From Roseburia sp. (GTDB taxonomy: Bacteria > Bacillota > Clostridia > Lachnospirales > Lachnospiraceae): a stretch of DNA of 5,589 nt. Below the pieces are notes generated by a model. The model was not told the origin of the DNA. It saw only the letters and a list, made by a program, of their open reading frames with translations, and searched no databases. The translations under genes were made by a program, and so were the position numbers. Below are positions 1 through 5,092 of this stretch, one piece after another; the first letter of the stretch is position 1; every line of letters begins with the position of its first letter. The stretch covers positions 1 through 5,589 of the forward strand of contig JAUUNJ010000190.1 in NCBI GenBank assembly GCA_030844625.1. Reading direction: 5' to 3'.

Positions 1-342
1 ATGGTATGCATCAACAACAGCCTGTGAAATACAGCCCTTTCCATTGCCAATAAGGATATACCAGCCGCCTTTTCTGCCTTTGCCTTCAAGGGCGTATTCA
101 CCTGTTCCAAATTCTTCCCAAATTGCATTTTCCATTGGATTTCCGATTGTTGCTTCAAGTTTGTTTTCATCAACAATATATTTCCATCCACCTTTCGTTT
201 TACCACCATTGATTTTACCTGTTCTTGAGTTTCTGATAGTCAATGATACAATTTCACCTGCTACCTCGTGAAGTGCTGAAATAATTGATTTTTTGACTTC
301 TCCCTTGACCTGAACACTATTATCTTTAAATTCAACTGGCAT
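1..342 (-). CDS. HK97 gp10-like neck/tail-completion protein (C-terminus cut by window edge)
   Basis: This open frame runs off the left edge after 114 codons, beginning MPVEFKDNSVQVKG. Seen: the ATG at 340-342 follows a perfect GGAGGT (minus strand of 350-355) at 7 nt spacing, and that RBS lies inside the last codons of the upstream gene. Around residues 73-83 it has AIWEEFGTGEY. The pattern 'aliphatic-x-E-F-G-T-G' is the signature of the HK97 gp10 family, whose members (about 120-170 aa) sit at the head-tail junction and help complete or attach the tail. Position agrees: it is directly downstream of connector and closure genes, where gp10-like proteins normally lie. The tail terminator and major tail protein would be expected next, outside the window. 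No stop codon is visible, so the length is unknown. Family assignment is fairly sure; the exact role is inferred. Confidence 0.85.
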   Translation of the reverse strand, partial: MPVEFKDNSVQVKGEVKKSIISALHEVAGEIVSLTIRNSRTGKINGGKTKGGWKYIVDENKLEATIGNPMENAIWEEFGTGEYALEGKGRKGGWYILIGNGKGCISQAVVDAYH

Positions 343-343
343 A

Positions 344-676
344 TTACTGACCTCCAGTATATTTCAGATAGATTTCTAACTGCTGGTGCAGTCCCATTGG
401 ATCATCAATCAGCATTACATCATAGACTGCTCCATTGATTATCATTCTTGAGTTTTCAGATGTAATACTGCTGTCCAACTTATAGTAGCCAGATACAAAA
501 ACATGAGTGGATTCCTGCACCTTGGCATCATATGTGATATATTTTGAATCACCTGTTGCCAAATCAAGCCACCCTTGAATATCCTGAACAGTATTCCAAG
601 ACTTTACACCTTCACCGATTGCATTTTTTACAGAATCTTTTACCTGAATGTGTGCTGTTGCATTTCCACCAATCAT
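344..676 (-). CDS. Phage head closure / head-tail adaptor protein (SPP1 gp16-like)
   Basis: This 110-aa protein has no signal peptide or membrane segment. Seen: a charged N-terminal part, a central segment STHVFVSGYY (about 56-65), then NGAVYDVMLIDDPMGLHQQL (81-100) followed by EIYLKYTGGQ at the C-terminus. The pattern 'Y-x-V/I-x-x-I-D-(D/N)-P-M-x-x-x-x-x-L-E-I-Y-L-K' near the end is typical of small head-tail adaptors of Firmicutes prophages (SPP1 gp16 / phage head-tail joining group). These form the ring below the connector that closes the DNA-filled head. ATG is chosen with an AGAGAGG-type RBS just upstream, in the 12-nt gap after the connector stop. Its stop lies one base before the start of the gp10-like gene, and it carries that gene's RBS, so the two are probably translationally coupled. 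Confidence 0.8.
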   Translation of the reverse strand: MIGGNATAHIQVKDSVKNAIGEGVKSWNTVQDIQGWLDLATGDSKYITYDAKVQESTHVFVSGYYKLDSSITSENSRMIINGAVYDVMLIDDPMGLHQQLEIYLKYTGGQ

Positions 677-688
677 ATAAGCACCTCT

Positions 689-1216
689 CTAAAACCTTGC
701 TTTCTTGTAAGGATTTAAAAACCCTAGTAACGATTTTGGATATCCCATTAATGAATTGTCTCCATCCATATTGAAATAAGTCACGGAATGCCTCGAAATA
801 GTTTCTGATTGAATCCCGACTTTTGCTCTGTTTTCAATATCCCATTTCAGCATATTAATAACGCCTGTCTGGATATCAATAGGATATACTACTTTTGTTA
901 CAAGTACATTCCTTTCTTCACAGACTTCTTCATCCACAGTAAAAGACAACTCATTTACTTCATCAATAGTAAATAATCCGTCATTAAAACCTGATTCACT
1001 TACCTGTACGGTATCACCTTTCCTAAAAGGAATAAGTGCTTTAGAAATAAAAACACCACCATTAATATCGGCGGTAATTCTAAATGCCCTTTTTTGAAAA
1101 TTATTGTTTGTATATCTTCTTATCAACAGTTCTAATGCCTGAAGTTTTTCTTCAAGCATCTCATCTGTTTCATCTGTTGATATATGTTTCCTTAACTTTT
1201 TAACCGAAATAATCAT
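689..1216 (-). CDS. Phage head-tail connector protein (HK97 gp6 / SPP1 gp15-like)
   Basis: This 175-aa soluble protein probably forms the first ring docked on the portal after packaging. Seen: an N-terminal helical part rich in charged and leucine residues (KLRKHISTDETDEMLEEKLQ, then LELLIRRY to about 36), a beta-rich insert at about 44-110, and a C-terminal tail with KVGIQSETISRHSVTYF (132-148) and DNSLMGYPKSLLGFLNPY (153-170). Helical bundle, beta insert and the 'G-I-x-S-E-x-I-S-R-x-S-V-T-Y' tail are what I know from clostridial prophage connectors. The ATG at 1214-1216 is preceded by a purine-rich RBS (minus strand of 1224-1231, AAGGGGGA). It follows the capsid gene by 17 nt and precedes the closure gene by 12 nt, so it belongs to the same transcript. 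Length is within the family range. Confidence 0.82.
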   Translation of the reverse strand: MIISVKKLRKHISTDETDEMLEEKLQALELLIRRYTNNNFQKRAFRITADINGGVFISKALIPFRKGDTVQVSESGFNDGLFTIDEVNELSFTVDEEVCEERNVLVTKVVYPIDIQTGVINMLKWDIENRAKVGIQSETISRHSVTYFNMDGDNSLMGYPKSLLGFLNPYKKARF

Positions 1217-1234
1217 AGGGAAATCCCCCTTTCA

Positions 1235-2230
1235 CTATTTCTTAAACTTTGCAAGTACCACTTTTGCATCATTTGTAAGTGCAACACCGTAATACTTTGC
1301 GGCCGTTACATCATGGCGCTGCTTCTTAGGGAACCACTCATGATCTACCTGAGTATCCTTCTTTAAAAAGATTGTTAATGCTGGAAGTTCATCTTCTGTA
1401 TATTCTGTTTCCGCAGAATCCGGTTCCATCTTAATAATAGGACACAAATAATACTGGTTTGCCACAGAAAGCGTATTTACCTTATCTCCTACGTTAAGTG
1501 TTGTACCGGGTTCAACTTTTGCCTGATATTCTGCAAGATTATCTGCTGTAATCGTAACAGAACCGGAAGCACTCTTCTCAGCAGTTATCAGTTTTACCTT
1601 CTTGGATTTCTTAATCCAGCATCCTGCAATCTTACCAATTGCACCATTCACAGCCACACCGCCTGTAAACTTATCAGCCGACCTAAAATCCTCATCTTTC
1701 AGAAGTGTCGCTTCCTGTGCCGGGTTAATAAACATAACCTTCTCAACACCATCTTCTTCATTCTCAAATTTGGCATTAGCATCAACTATTCCTGCATATC
1801 CAATAACAGCAAGTGTCTCTGCTGCATATTTGTTTGTTCCTGTGTAAGCTGCATACAAAACATCATTGTCAACTTTTCCTGCTATAGACTTTGCAAGCTG
1901 AGTTTCAGCCTGTCCGACAGGATTTCCTAAACCACTGTTAATAGCTGTCTGATAAATTGCTACCGATTTGCCTGCGCATTTGATTGTGAACGTGGTGCTT
2001 GAGGCCGTAAGTTTTGTTGTTTCGATTTCTTCACCGGATTCAGGGTCAAAATCATCCGCATCACCGATATAATTCCACGACGGAACTGTTTTTGTGTCAC
2101 CCGGAACACCCTGCAGTGTAGTATCTACCTTTGCATAAGGTGTTAATTTACATAATGCATTGATTTTGGCTTCAATCATGTCACCCATGACCTCGGGATT
2201 AATAATGTTTTCTAACTTTGTTACTGCCAT
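1235..2230 (-). CDS. Major capsid protein, N4-gp56 family type
   Basis: This 331-aa protein builds the icosahedral shell, probably with an HK97-like fold. Seen: the N-terminus TKLENIINPEVMGDMIEAKI, then PGDTKTVPSWNYIGDADDFD (43-62), TKLTASSTTFTIKCAGKSVA (72-91), DNDVLYAAYTGTNKY (121-135) and, near the end, HEWFPKKQRHDVTAAKYYGV (297-316). This order, with 'G-D-T-x-T-V-P' early and a late 'D-V-x-A-x-x-Y-Y-G-V-x-L', matches the N4-gp56 capsid group common in Firmicutes prophages. Residues about 216-255 look like a lineage-specific beta insertion (SGSVTITADNLAEYQ). The N-terminus shows no long pro-domain, fitting use of a separate scaffold. RBS: AAAAAGGT about 9 nt upstream. It lies directly after the scaffold gene, the standard order. 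Composition resembles its neighbours. Confidence 0.9.
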   Translation of the reverse strand: MAVTKLENIINPEVMGDMIEAKINALCKLTPYAKVDTTLQGVPGDTKTVPSWNYIGDADDFDPESGEEIETTKLTASSTTFTIKCAGKSVAIYQTAINSGLGNPVGQAETQLAKSIAGKVDNDVLYAAYTGTNKYAAETLAVIGYAGIVDANAKFENEEDGVEKVMFINPAQEATLLKDEDFRSADKFTGGVAVNGAIGKIAGCWIKKSKKVKLITAEKSASGSVTITADNLAEYQAKVEPGTTLNVGDKVNTLSVANQYYLCPIIKMEPDSAETEYTEDELPALTIFLKKDTQVDHEWFPKKQRHDVTAAKYYGVALTNDAKVVLAKFKK

Positions 2231-2256
2231 GTTTTCTTTACCTTTTTAACCTTTCT

Positions 2257-2928
2257 TTATAAATTCATTGCTGCTCTATATGCTTCTGGGTTTTCCTCAT
2301 AGATTTTTGCCCTTTCAGCATATGGCTTTTTCATCAAATCTGCCTTTGTCAGAGTATCTTTATCATCAGAACCTTTCAGTTTATTTGGTTCAATAATTTT
2401 CTTTCCCTCTCCTTTCGAAGCAGATTCAAACATTGTTGGGAACTGTGTTTTTAAGTTCGACAACTTATCGTCCCAACCTTTGATATTGTCATTTTCGTCA
2501 AGTTCTAAGGATTCACCCTTTTCTTTCAGTTTCTCGTTTAGTTTGAATGTTAAATAATCAACATCAACCGCTTTTTCAGACAGCAGAGCCACCTTAATCG
2601 CTGACTTGATTTTGGTCTCCTCGAGTTCTGACTGGAGGTCTGCAACCTGTGTTTCATATCCTGTAATCTTTCCCTGCAATGCTTCATCTCCCTTCGTTTC
2701 CTTTTTGAGTTCAGCAATAAGATTATTTGCTGTGTCAAGTTCTGTCTGCTTACCTGTCAACTGGTTTGAAATATCGTCATATTTCAACTTGCTTACATAC
2801 TCACCAGATGAAAGATTTGCAAGTTTTATCAACTTGTCTTTGTTTGCTTCATCACCATTGTAAGCATCCACTTTTTCCTTGAACTGTTTGAAGAGTTCTT
2901 CTCCTAAGATTTCTTTTAAAAATTCCAT
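2257..2928 (-). CDS. Phage scaffolding protein (Gp20 minor structural / scaffold family)
   Basis: This 223-aa, highly charged, nearly cysteine-free protein should act as internal scaffold for procapsid assembly and be removed before DNA packaging. Seen: the N-terminus MEFLKEILGEELFKQFKEKV, a predicted coiled coil at about 52-110 (ISNQLTGKQTELDTANNL and ADLQSELEETKIKSA), and a conserved-looking end, LTKADLMKKPYAERAKIY then EENPEAYRAAMNL (193-223). This arrangement and position immediately before the capsid gene are characteristic of the Phage_GP20 family. The ATG at 2926-2928 has AAAGGA at 6 nt spacing. It ends 26 nt before the capsid start. It is the first gene after a 249-nt leader with terminators and repeats, so it probably opens a separate transcription unit or one reached by read-through. 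Confidence 0.88.
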   Translation of the reverse strand: MEFLKEILGEELFKQFKEKVDAYNGDEANKDKLIKLANLSSGEYVSKLKYDDISNQLTGKQTELDTANNLIAELKKETKGDEALQGKITGYETQVADLQSELEETKIKSAIKVALLSEKAVDVDYLTFKLNEKLKEKGESLELDENDNIKGWDDKLSNLKTQFPTMFESASKGEGKKIIEPNKLKGSDDKDTLTKADLMKKPYAERAKIYEENPEAYRAAMNL

Positions 2929-3050
2929 ATCCTATCCTTTCTTTGTCACTGTTTTTATATGTGGTGTCTCCGCTGACAAGATGCCTTTTATGTGCCTTGC
3001 ATCAGGGCAAATTTAACAGTTTATATGCCATGTTTGGGCAATTGCCATAG
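2929..3050 (-). promoter_or_regulatory. Repeat-rich untranslated leader before the scaffold gene, with a possible promoter
   Basis: No gene is visible here on either strand. On the minus strand four degenerate CATATAAA/CACATAAA boxes recur at 31-33 nt intervals. A weak promoter match, ATGGCA (3043-3048) - 17 nt - TATAAA (3020-3025), could serve the scaffold-capsid operon; the -35 is poor. Small hairpins are possible, for example GATGC/GCATC (2980-2984 with 2999-3003) and TGTC/GACA (2965-2968 with 2975-2978), plus the 10-bp palindrome GGCAATTGCC at 3037-3046. Lying directly downstream of terminators and upstream of late structural genes, it may be where late expression restarts or is controlled. 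This role is inferred. Confidence 0.35.
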
Positions 3051-3060
3051 TTTATATGTC
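3005..3060 (-). repeat. Pair of 25-nt direct repeats, period 31 nt
   Basis: The minus strand of 3036-3060 and of 3005-3029 share G-x-CATATAAACT, then eight variable bases, then TTGCCC; 19 of 25 positions are identical by my count. More diverged boxes continue at 2974-2996 (GGCACATAAAAGGC, later TTGTCA) and 2941-2963 (CACATATAAAAAC), keeping a 33-nt rhythm. The repeats sit entirely in the scaffold leader. A period near three helical turns would put protein-binding sites on the same DNA face, so tandem operators are one reading. Confidence 0.6.
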
Positions 3061-3079
3061 ATACGGCAGGACATATAAA
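3051..3079. repeat. Perfect 10-bp inverted repeat (dyad) with 9-bp spacer
   Basis: TTTATATGTC (3051-3060) and GACATATAAA (3070-3079) are exact reverse complements separated by nine bases. The left arm is also the first copy of the direct-repeat series, and the right arm overlaps the T-tract of the terminator at 3080-3104. A symmetrical dyad of this size could be a dimeric repressor/activator operator or an RNA hairpin just after the terminator. No T-run follows it on either strand, so it is not itself a terminator. Confidence 0.6.
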
Positions 3080-3104
3080 AAGAGAGCCTATTTCTAAGCT
3101 CTCT
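3077..3104 (-). terminator. Intrinsic terminator, second of two downstream of the lipoprotein gene
   Basis: On the minus strand AGAGAGCU pairs with GGCUCUCU (3097-3104 with 3081-3088, including one U-G wobble) around an 8-nt loop and is followed by TTTTATATG. On the plus strand there is no T-run after the hairpin, so it works for leftward transcription. It is the second barrier after the lipoprotein gene, about 75 nt beyond its stop. Confidence 0.7.
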
Positions 3105-3129
3105 GGTTAACATTGTTTTAAGTTGTATA

Positions 3130-3159
3130 ACAAAACCCGCCTACGTTTGTAAGCGGGTT
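3130..3159 (-). terminator. Intrinsic terminator directly after the lipoprotein gene
   Basis: AACCCGC (3134-3140) pairs with GCGGGTT (3153-3159), extended inside by TAC/GTA around a GTTT loop. Read on the minus strand the stem is followed by TTGTT, so the T-tract with the stem end is TTTTGTT. It begins 18 nt after the lipoprotein stop codon. The plus-strand side has a weaker tail (GGGTTTT), so partial bidirectional activity is possible. Confidence 0.7.
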
Positions 3160-3177
3160 GGGTTTTACTATATTCAA

Positions 3178-3468
3178 TTATTTTAATCCAACTTGAGCTT
3201 TTGCAGAAACTTTTCCATTTTCAAAAGTAACATTTGCATTACTTCCTATTGTTTTGTCTGCATACCAAGTATATATTTCTATAGTATAACCTTCATACTC
3301 TGATTCTGTAGATAGTTCCCCTTGGGAACCAATTATCTCTACTACCTCATCATAAGTCATTCCATTTTCGATTTGATTGTATTCTTCCATCGTAATATCG
3401 TCTGGACTACTTGAACATCCAACCAAAAACAAAACACATACCATAATTGCAACCAATAGTTTTTTCAT
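3178..3468 (-). CDS. Small secreted lipoprotein, DUF3862/SmpA-like fold (cargo gene in the head module)
   Basis: This 96-aa protein has a type II signal peptide: MKKLL, a hydrophobic run VAIMVCVLFLV and lipobox LVGC with the lipidated cysteine at 18. The mature part is a short Ser/Pro linker, then ITMEEYNQIENGMTYDEVVE (25-44), IIGSQGEL, EIYTWYAD (64-71) and ANVTFENGKVSAKAQVGLK (78-96). 'GM-x-x-x-E-V-x-x-x-I-G' followed by 'W' and 'A-N-V-T-F-x-N-G-K-V' is the pattern of the DUF3862 / SmpA-BLIP-like fold of Gram-positive lipoproteins. It should be anchored on the outer face of the cell membrane. It has its own promoter, RBS (AAGGAGGA) and terminators inside a structural gene cluster: the layout of a phage 'moron' expressed from the prophage. 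A role in superinfection exclusion or host-surface change is plausible but not shown. Confidence 0.85.
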   Translation of the reverse strand: MKKLLVAIMVCVLFLVGCSSSPDDITMEEYNQIENGMTYDEVVEIIGSQGELSTESEYEGYTIEIYTWYADKTIGSNANVTFENGKVSAKAQVGLK

Positions 3469-3474
3469 AACTTA

Positions 3475-3482
3475 TCCTCCTT
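3475..3482 (-). promoter_or_regulatory. Strong Shine-Dalgarno site of the lipoprotein gene
   Basis: The minus strand reads AAGGAGGA, a near-perfect anti-16S match, 6 nt before the ATG. It is one of the best RBSs in the window, suggesting efficient translation of the cargo gene. Confidence 0.85.
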
Positions 3483-3498
3483 GTACTATGATAATTCA

Positions 3499-3527
3499 AT
3501 CTTACAATATTTGGTAATTCTTGTAAA
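3499..3527 (-). promoter_or_regulatory. Sigma-A-type promoter of the lipoprotein gene
   Basis: On the minus strand TTTACA (3522-3527) and TAAGAT (3499-3504) are separated by exactly 17 nt in a very AT-rich stretch, with the RBS about 17 nt beyond the -10. The site lies between the terminator at 3551-3587 and the lipoprotein start, where a promoter is needed. Matches are TTTACA 5/6 to TTGACA and TAAGAT 4/6 to TATAAT. No operator is obvious, so constitutive lysogenic expression is the simplest reading. Confidence 0.6.
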
Positions 3528-3550
3528 TAATTGTAAAAATATTTTGCTGC

Positions 3551-3587
3551 ATAAAAATACCACCCAGCCTTTACACTAGATGGTATT
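3551..3587 (-). terminator. Intrinsic terminator closing the portal-MuF-RNA transcript
   Basis: On the minus strand AAUACCAUCUAG (3576-3587) pairs along 12 positions with CUGGGUGGUAUU (3556-3567), using two U-G wobbles, around an 8-nt loop, and is followed directly by TTTATG, giving a five-T run with the stem end. On the plus strand the wobble pairs become A-C mismatches, so the structure is specific for leftward RNA. It separates the structured RNA element from the lipoprotein promoter. Confidence 0.75.
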
Positions 3588-3614
3588 AATAACTTCAGTA
3601 TTTATTTCATAATC

Positions 3615-3721
3615 GAGAAGTTGTTTGGCAGGCGTACCGTTCTCCTGCATCTCTCGGGTTTCCCCTGTCAAGCCATCGGCGTGTGGACGGGTACGAAATC
3701 TTCCACCTCAAACAACTTCTC
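3615..3721 (-). ncRNA. Structured RNA element with kissing-loop potential, class not identified
   Basis: Seen: 3615-3627 and 3709-3721 form a perfect 13-bp closing stem. Inside, in minus-strand order, are a hairpin GUGGA/UCCAC (3702-3706 with 3683-3687), a mini-hairpin GCC-GAU-GGC (3672-3680), a GGG-GAAA-CCC hairpin (3656-3665) and a hairpin GCAGG/CCUGC (3644-3648 with 3628-3632). The loop of the first large hairpin holds CGUACC (3690-3695) and the loop of the last holds GGUACG (3633-3638); these are exact complements, so a kissing interaction or pseudoknot is likely. The GNRA (GAAA) tetraloop exists only on the minus strand. The element starts 27 nt after the MuF stop and ends 28 nt before the terminator, so it would be the 3' part of that transcript. 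I cannot assign a family with certainty. A stand-alone HEARO/omega-RNA-type element is my leading guess, without an IscB-like gene nearby. Confidence 0.65.
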
Positions 3722-3748
3722 TCTTATGTTATGTTGATTTTATCACTT

Positions 3749-5092
3749 TTATTCTTTTTTGTAAAGAATTACCTTATTACGAAGCAACCTATCCCATTCC
3801 TTTTTGTTTATTTTCATAAATGTTATGATTGAATTCTTGAAATCGGGATTATCCACAGAAGTAGTAAGCCTTAAAATAGTCTTAAATATCTCTCCATCTG
3901 TATCTGCTATTTCTTTCAATATTAATGCTGTATTAGGTTTATGTGATTCAATAATATAATCAGGTTCCTCAACCGATCTTTTTAAATACTCATAATAACG
4001 TTCATAATCATTCGGATGTCTTTCCATAATATGATCAATTCTCTCATCTGTTATGATAACTTCATCTGTAACAATATCCTCTGTTACGCATTTGTAAATA
4101 TCTTTATCAATCTTACCAACCGAATGCACTTCTATTTCCTCTTTTGCATTTGCTGGTTTAATTATATCAGAACTCCCTGCATTTACAACACTAAGATATT
4201 TTTCTCTATACTCATTAAAATTCTCTGTCTTGTCCAGTCCAAAGTATTCAGCCCTTTCTTCCAGTTCTGCAAGTTCATCTTTACCCAAAGCCCATCTTGC
4301 ACGCTGCAATACACAGCATCTGCAATTACAATCTTCTGCCGGATCACCAAAACCACCGGGGTACATTGCTTTCTTCCCCTCAATTTCAAAAGGTTCATCA
4401 ATTTCTTTTATCTGACCATCAAGCATCATATGTGTTTCTCTTGTTACTCCATCCAATGTTGAGCACCACTGTTTTACTACATCAGCACCTTTTTCCGTGG
4501 CAGCAATCTGTGCATCATATGTTGCCGCCTGTGTAATCCTATGCCCTTCCGTTATAGCAATTCTCTTGGACTTATTCATGCCTATATTAGCAACATTGTT
4601 CAAATTCCTTGCAATATCACCATAAGGCATTGATGTTGCCATACCTCTGGATATTTCAGCTGTTATCTGCCTTTTCAGAACGTTCGTGTCCTTGCCCATT
4701 TTACTATACAAGCCTTCACTAATTTTTGATTCAAGCATAACAGCCTTTGTTACTTGCTCGGGACTTATAGGAACAACCAAGGGAATCCCCTGACCTGCTA
4801 TATCATACATAGTTCCAAGGAAACCTGTATCATAACAATTTTTTAGATAATCAGATATATTGGAGTAATTCTTATCATTCATAGAATCAAGAATTGTTTC
4901 AATTTGCTTTTTCAGGGCTTTTTGATGCTCAATCTGGTATATTTTACTCTGTATCAGTTCATCTGCCTGTAATGCCTTGATTTTTTCGCCTATATCATTA
5001 ATTGCTTGTTTGTATACCTTATTGATTTGCTTGAAGATATCTTTTTCATCATTTAATTGCTTCTCTATGACTTGTTTCTGCCTTTTATTCAA
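3749..5092 (-). CDS. MuF-family minor head protein fused to a C-terminal PBECR-like nuclease domain
   Basis: About 447 aa from the preferred TTG (codon 7 of the longest frame, which is used for numbering). Seen: a charged coiled-coil-like N-terminus (1-80); a MuF region at about 145-270 with RGMATSMPYGDIARNL, RIAITEGHRI (183-192), WCSTLDGVTRETH (215-227) and the cysteine cluster CNCRCC (261-266); a linker with a short predicted helical stretch; and a separate C-terminal domain at about 345-453 with DEVIITDERIDHIMERHP. MuF proteins ride in the capsid with the portal and help head assembly. The C-terminal domain resembles the PBECR (barnase/EndoU/colicin E5-D/RelE-like) nucleases found at the end of phage MuF proteins; R357, H360 and H365 are candidate active-site residues. 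It follows the portal with an 8-nt overlap. MuF is sure; the PBECR subtype (3 is my guess) and nuclease activity are inferred. Confidence 0.85.
   Translation of the reverse strand: MNKRQKQVIEKQLNDEKDIFKQINKVYKQAINDIGEKIKALQADELIQSKIYQIEHQKALKKQIETILDSMNDKNYSNISDYLKNCYDTGFLGTMYDIAGQGIPLVVPISPEQVTKAVMLESKISEGLYSKMGKDTNVLKRQITAEISRGMATSMPYGDIARNLNNVANIGMNKSKRIAITEGHRITQAATYDAQIAATEKGADVVKQWCSTLDGVTRETHMMLDGQIKEIDEPFEIEGKKAMYPGGFGDPAEDCNCRCCVLQRARWALGKDELAELEERAEYFGLDKTENFNEYREKYLSVVNAGSSDIIKPANAKEEIEVHSVGKIDKDIYKCVTEDIVTDEVIITDERIDHIMERHPNDYERYYEYLKRSVEEPDYIIESHKPNTALILKEIADTDGEIFKTILRLTTSVDNPDFKNSIITFMKINKKEWDRLLRNKVILYKKE

Noticed and set aside
44..271. Plus-strand frame opposite the gp10-like gene
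   Set aside because: Low-complexity Pro/Ser/Phe translation, antisense to a recognisable family protein.
2550..2738. Second minus-strand frame inside the scaffold gene
   Set aside because: Shifted-frame shadow of the coiled-coil coding sequence, with Arg/Lys/Gln bias and no RBS.
2941..3060. CRISPR-like spacing of repeated boxes (31-33 nt)
   Set aside because: The conserved cores are only about 8-12 nt, the copies are degenerate and four at most, and no cas gene is present; regulatory repeats fit better.
3615..3721. Hammerhead, HDV-like or twister ribozyme
   Set aside because: The CUGAUGA and GAAA-C hammerhead core, the nested HDV double pseudoknot order and the twister core sequence were looked for and not found on either strand.
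3615..3721. Long intrinsic terminator
   Set aside because: The 13-bp stem is not followed by a T-run on either strand, and the interior is too structured; a proper terminator lies just downstream.
3499..3748. Insertion sequence carrying the RNA and lipoprotein together
   Set aside because: No transposase, no terminal inverted repeats flanking both units and no obvious target duplication were found.
3625..3819. Plus-strand frame covering the structured RNA
   Set aside because: It crosses the RNA hairpins and the MuF end, has no homologous look, and is explained by the RNA element.
4016..4462. 148-aa open frame on the plus strand
   Set aside because: It lies wholly antisense to the MuF gene, is rich in Phe/Ile/Cys/Ser as expected from a reversed AT-rich frame, has no RBS and shows no family pattern.
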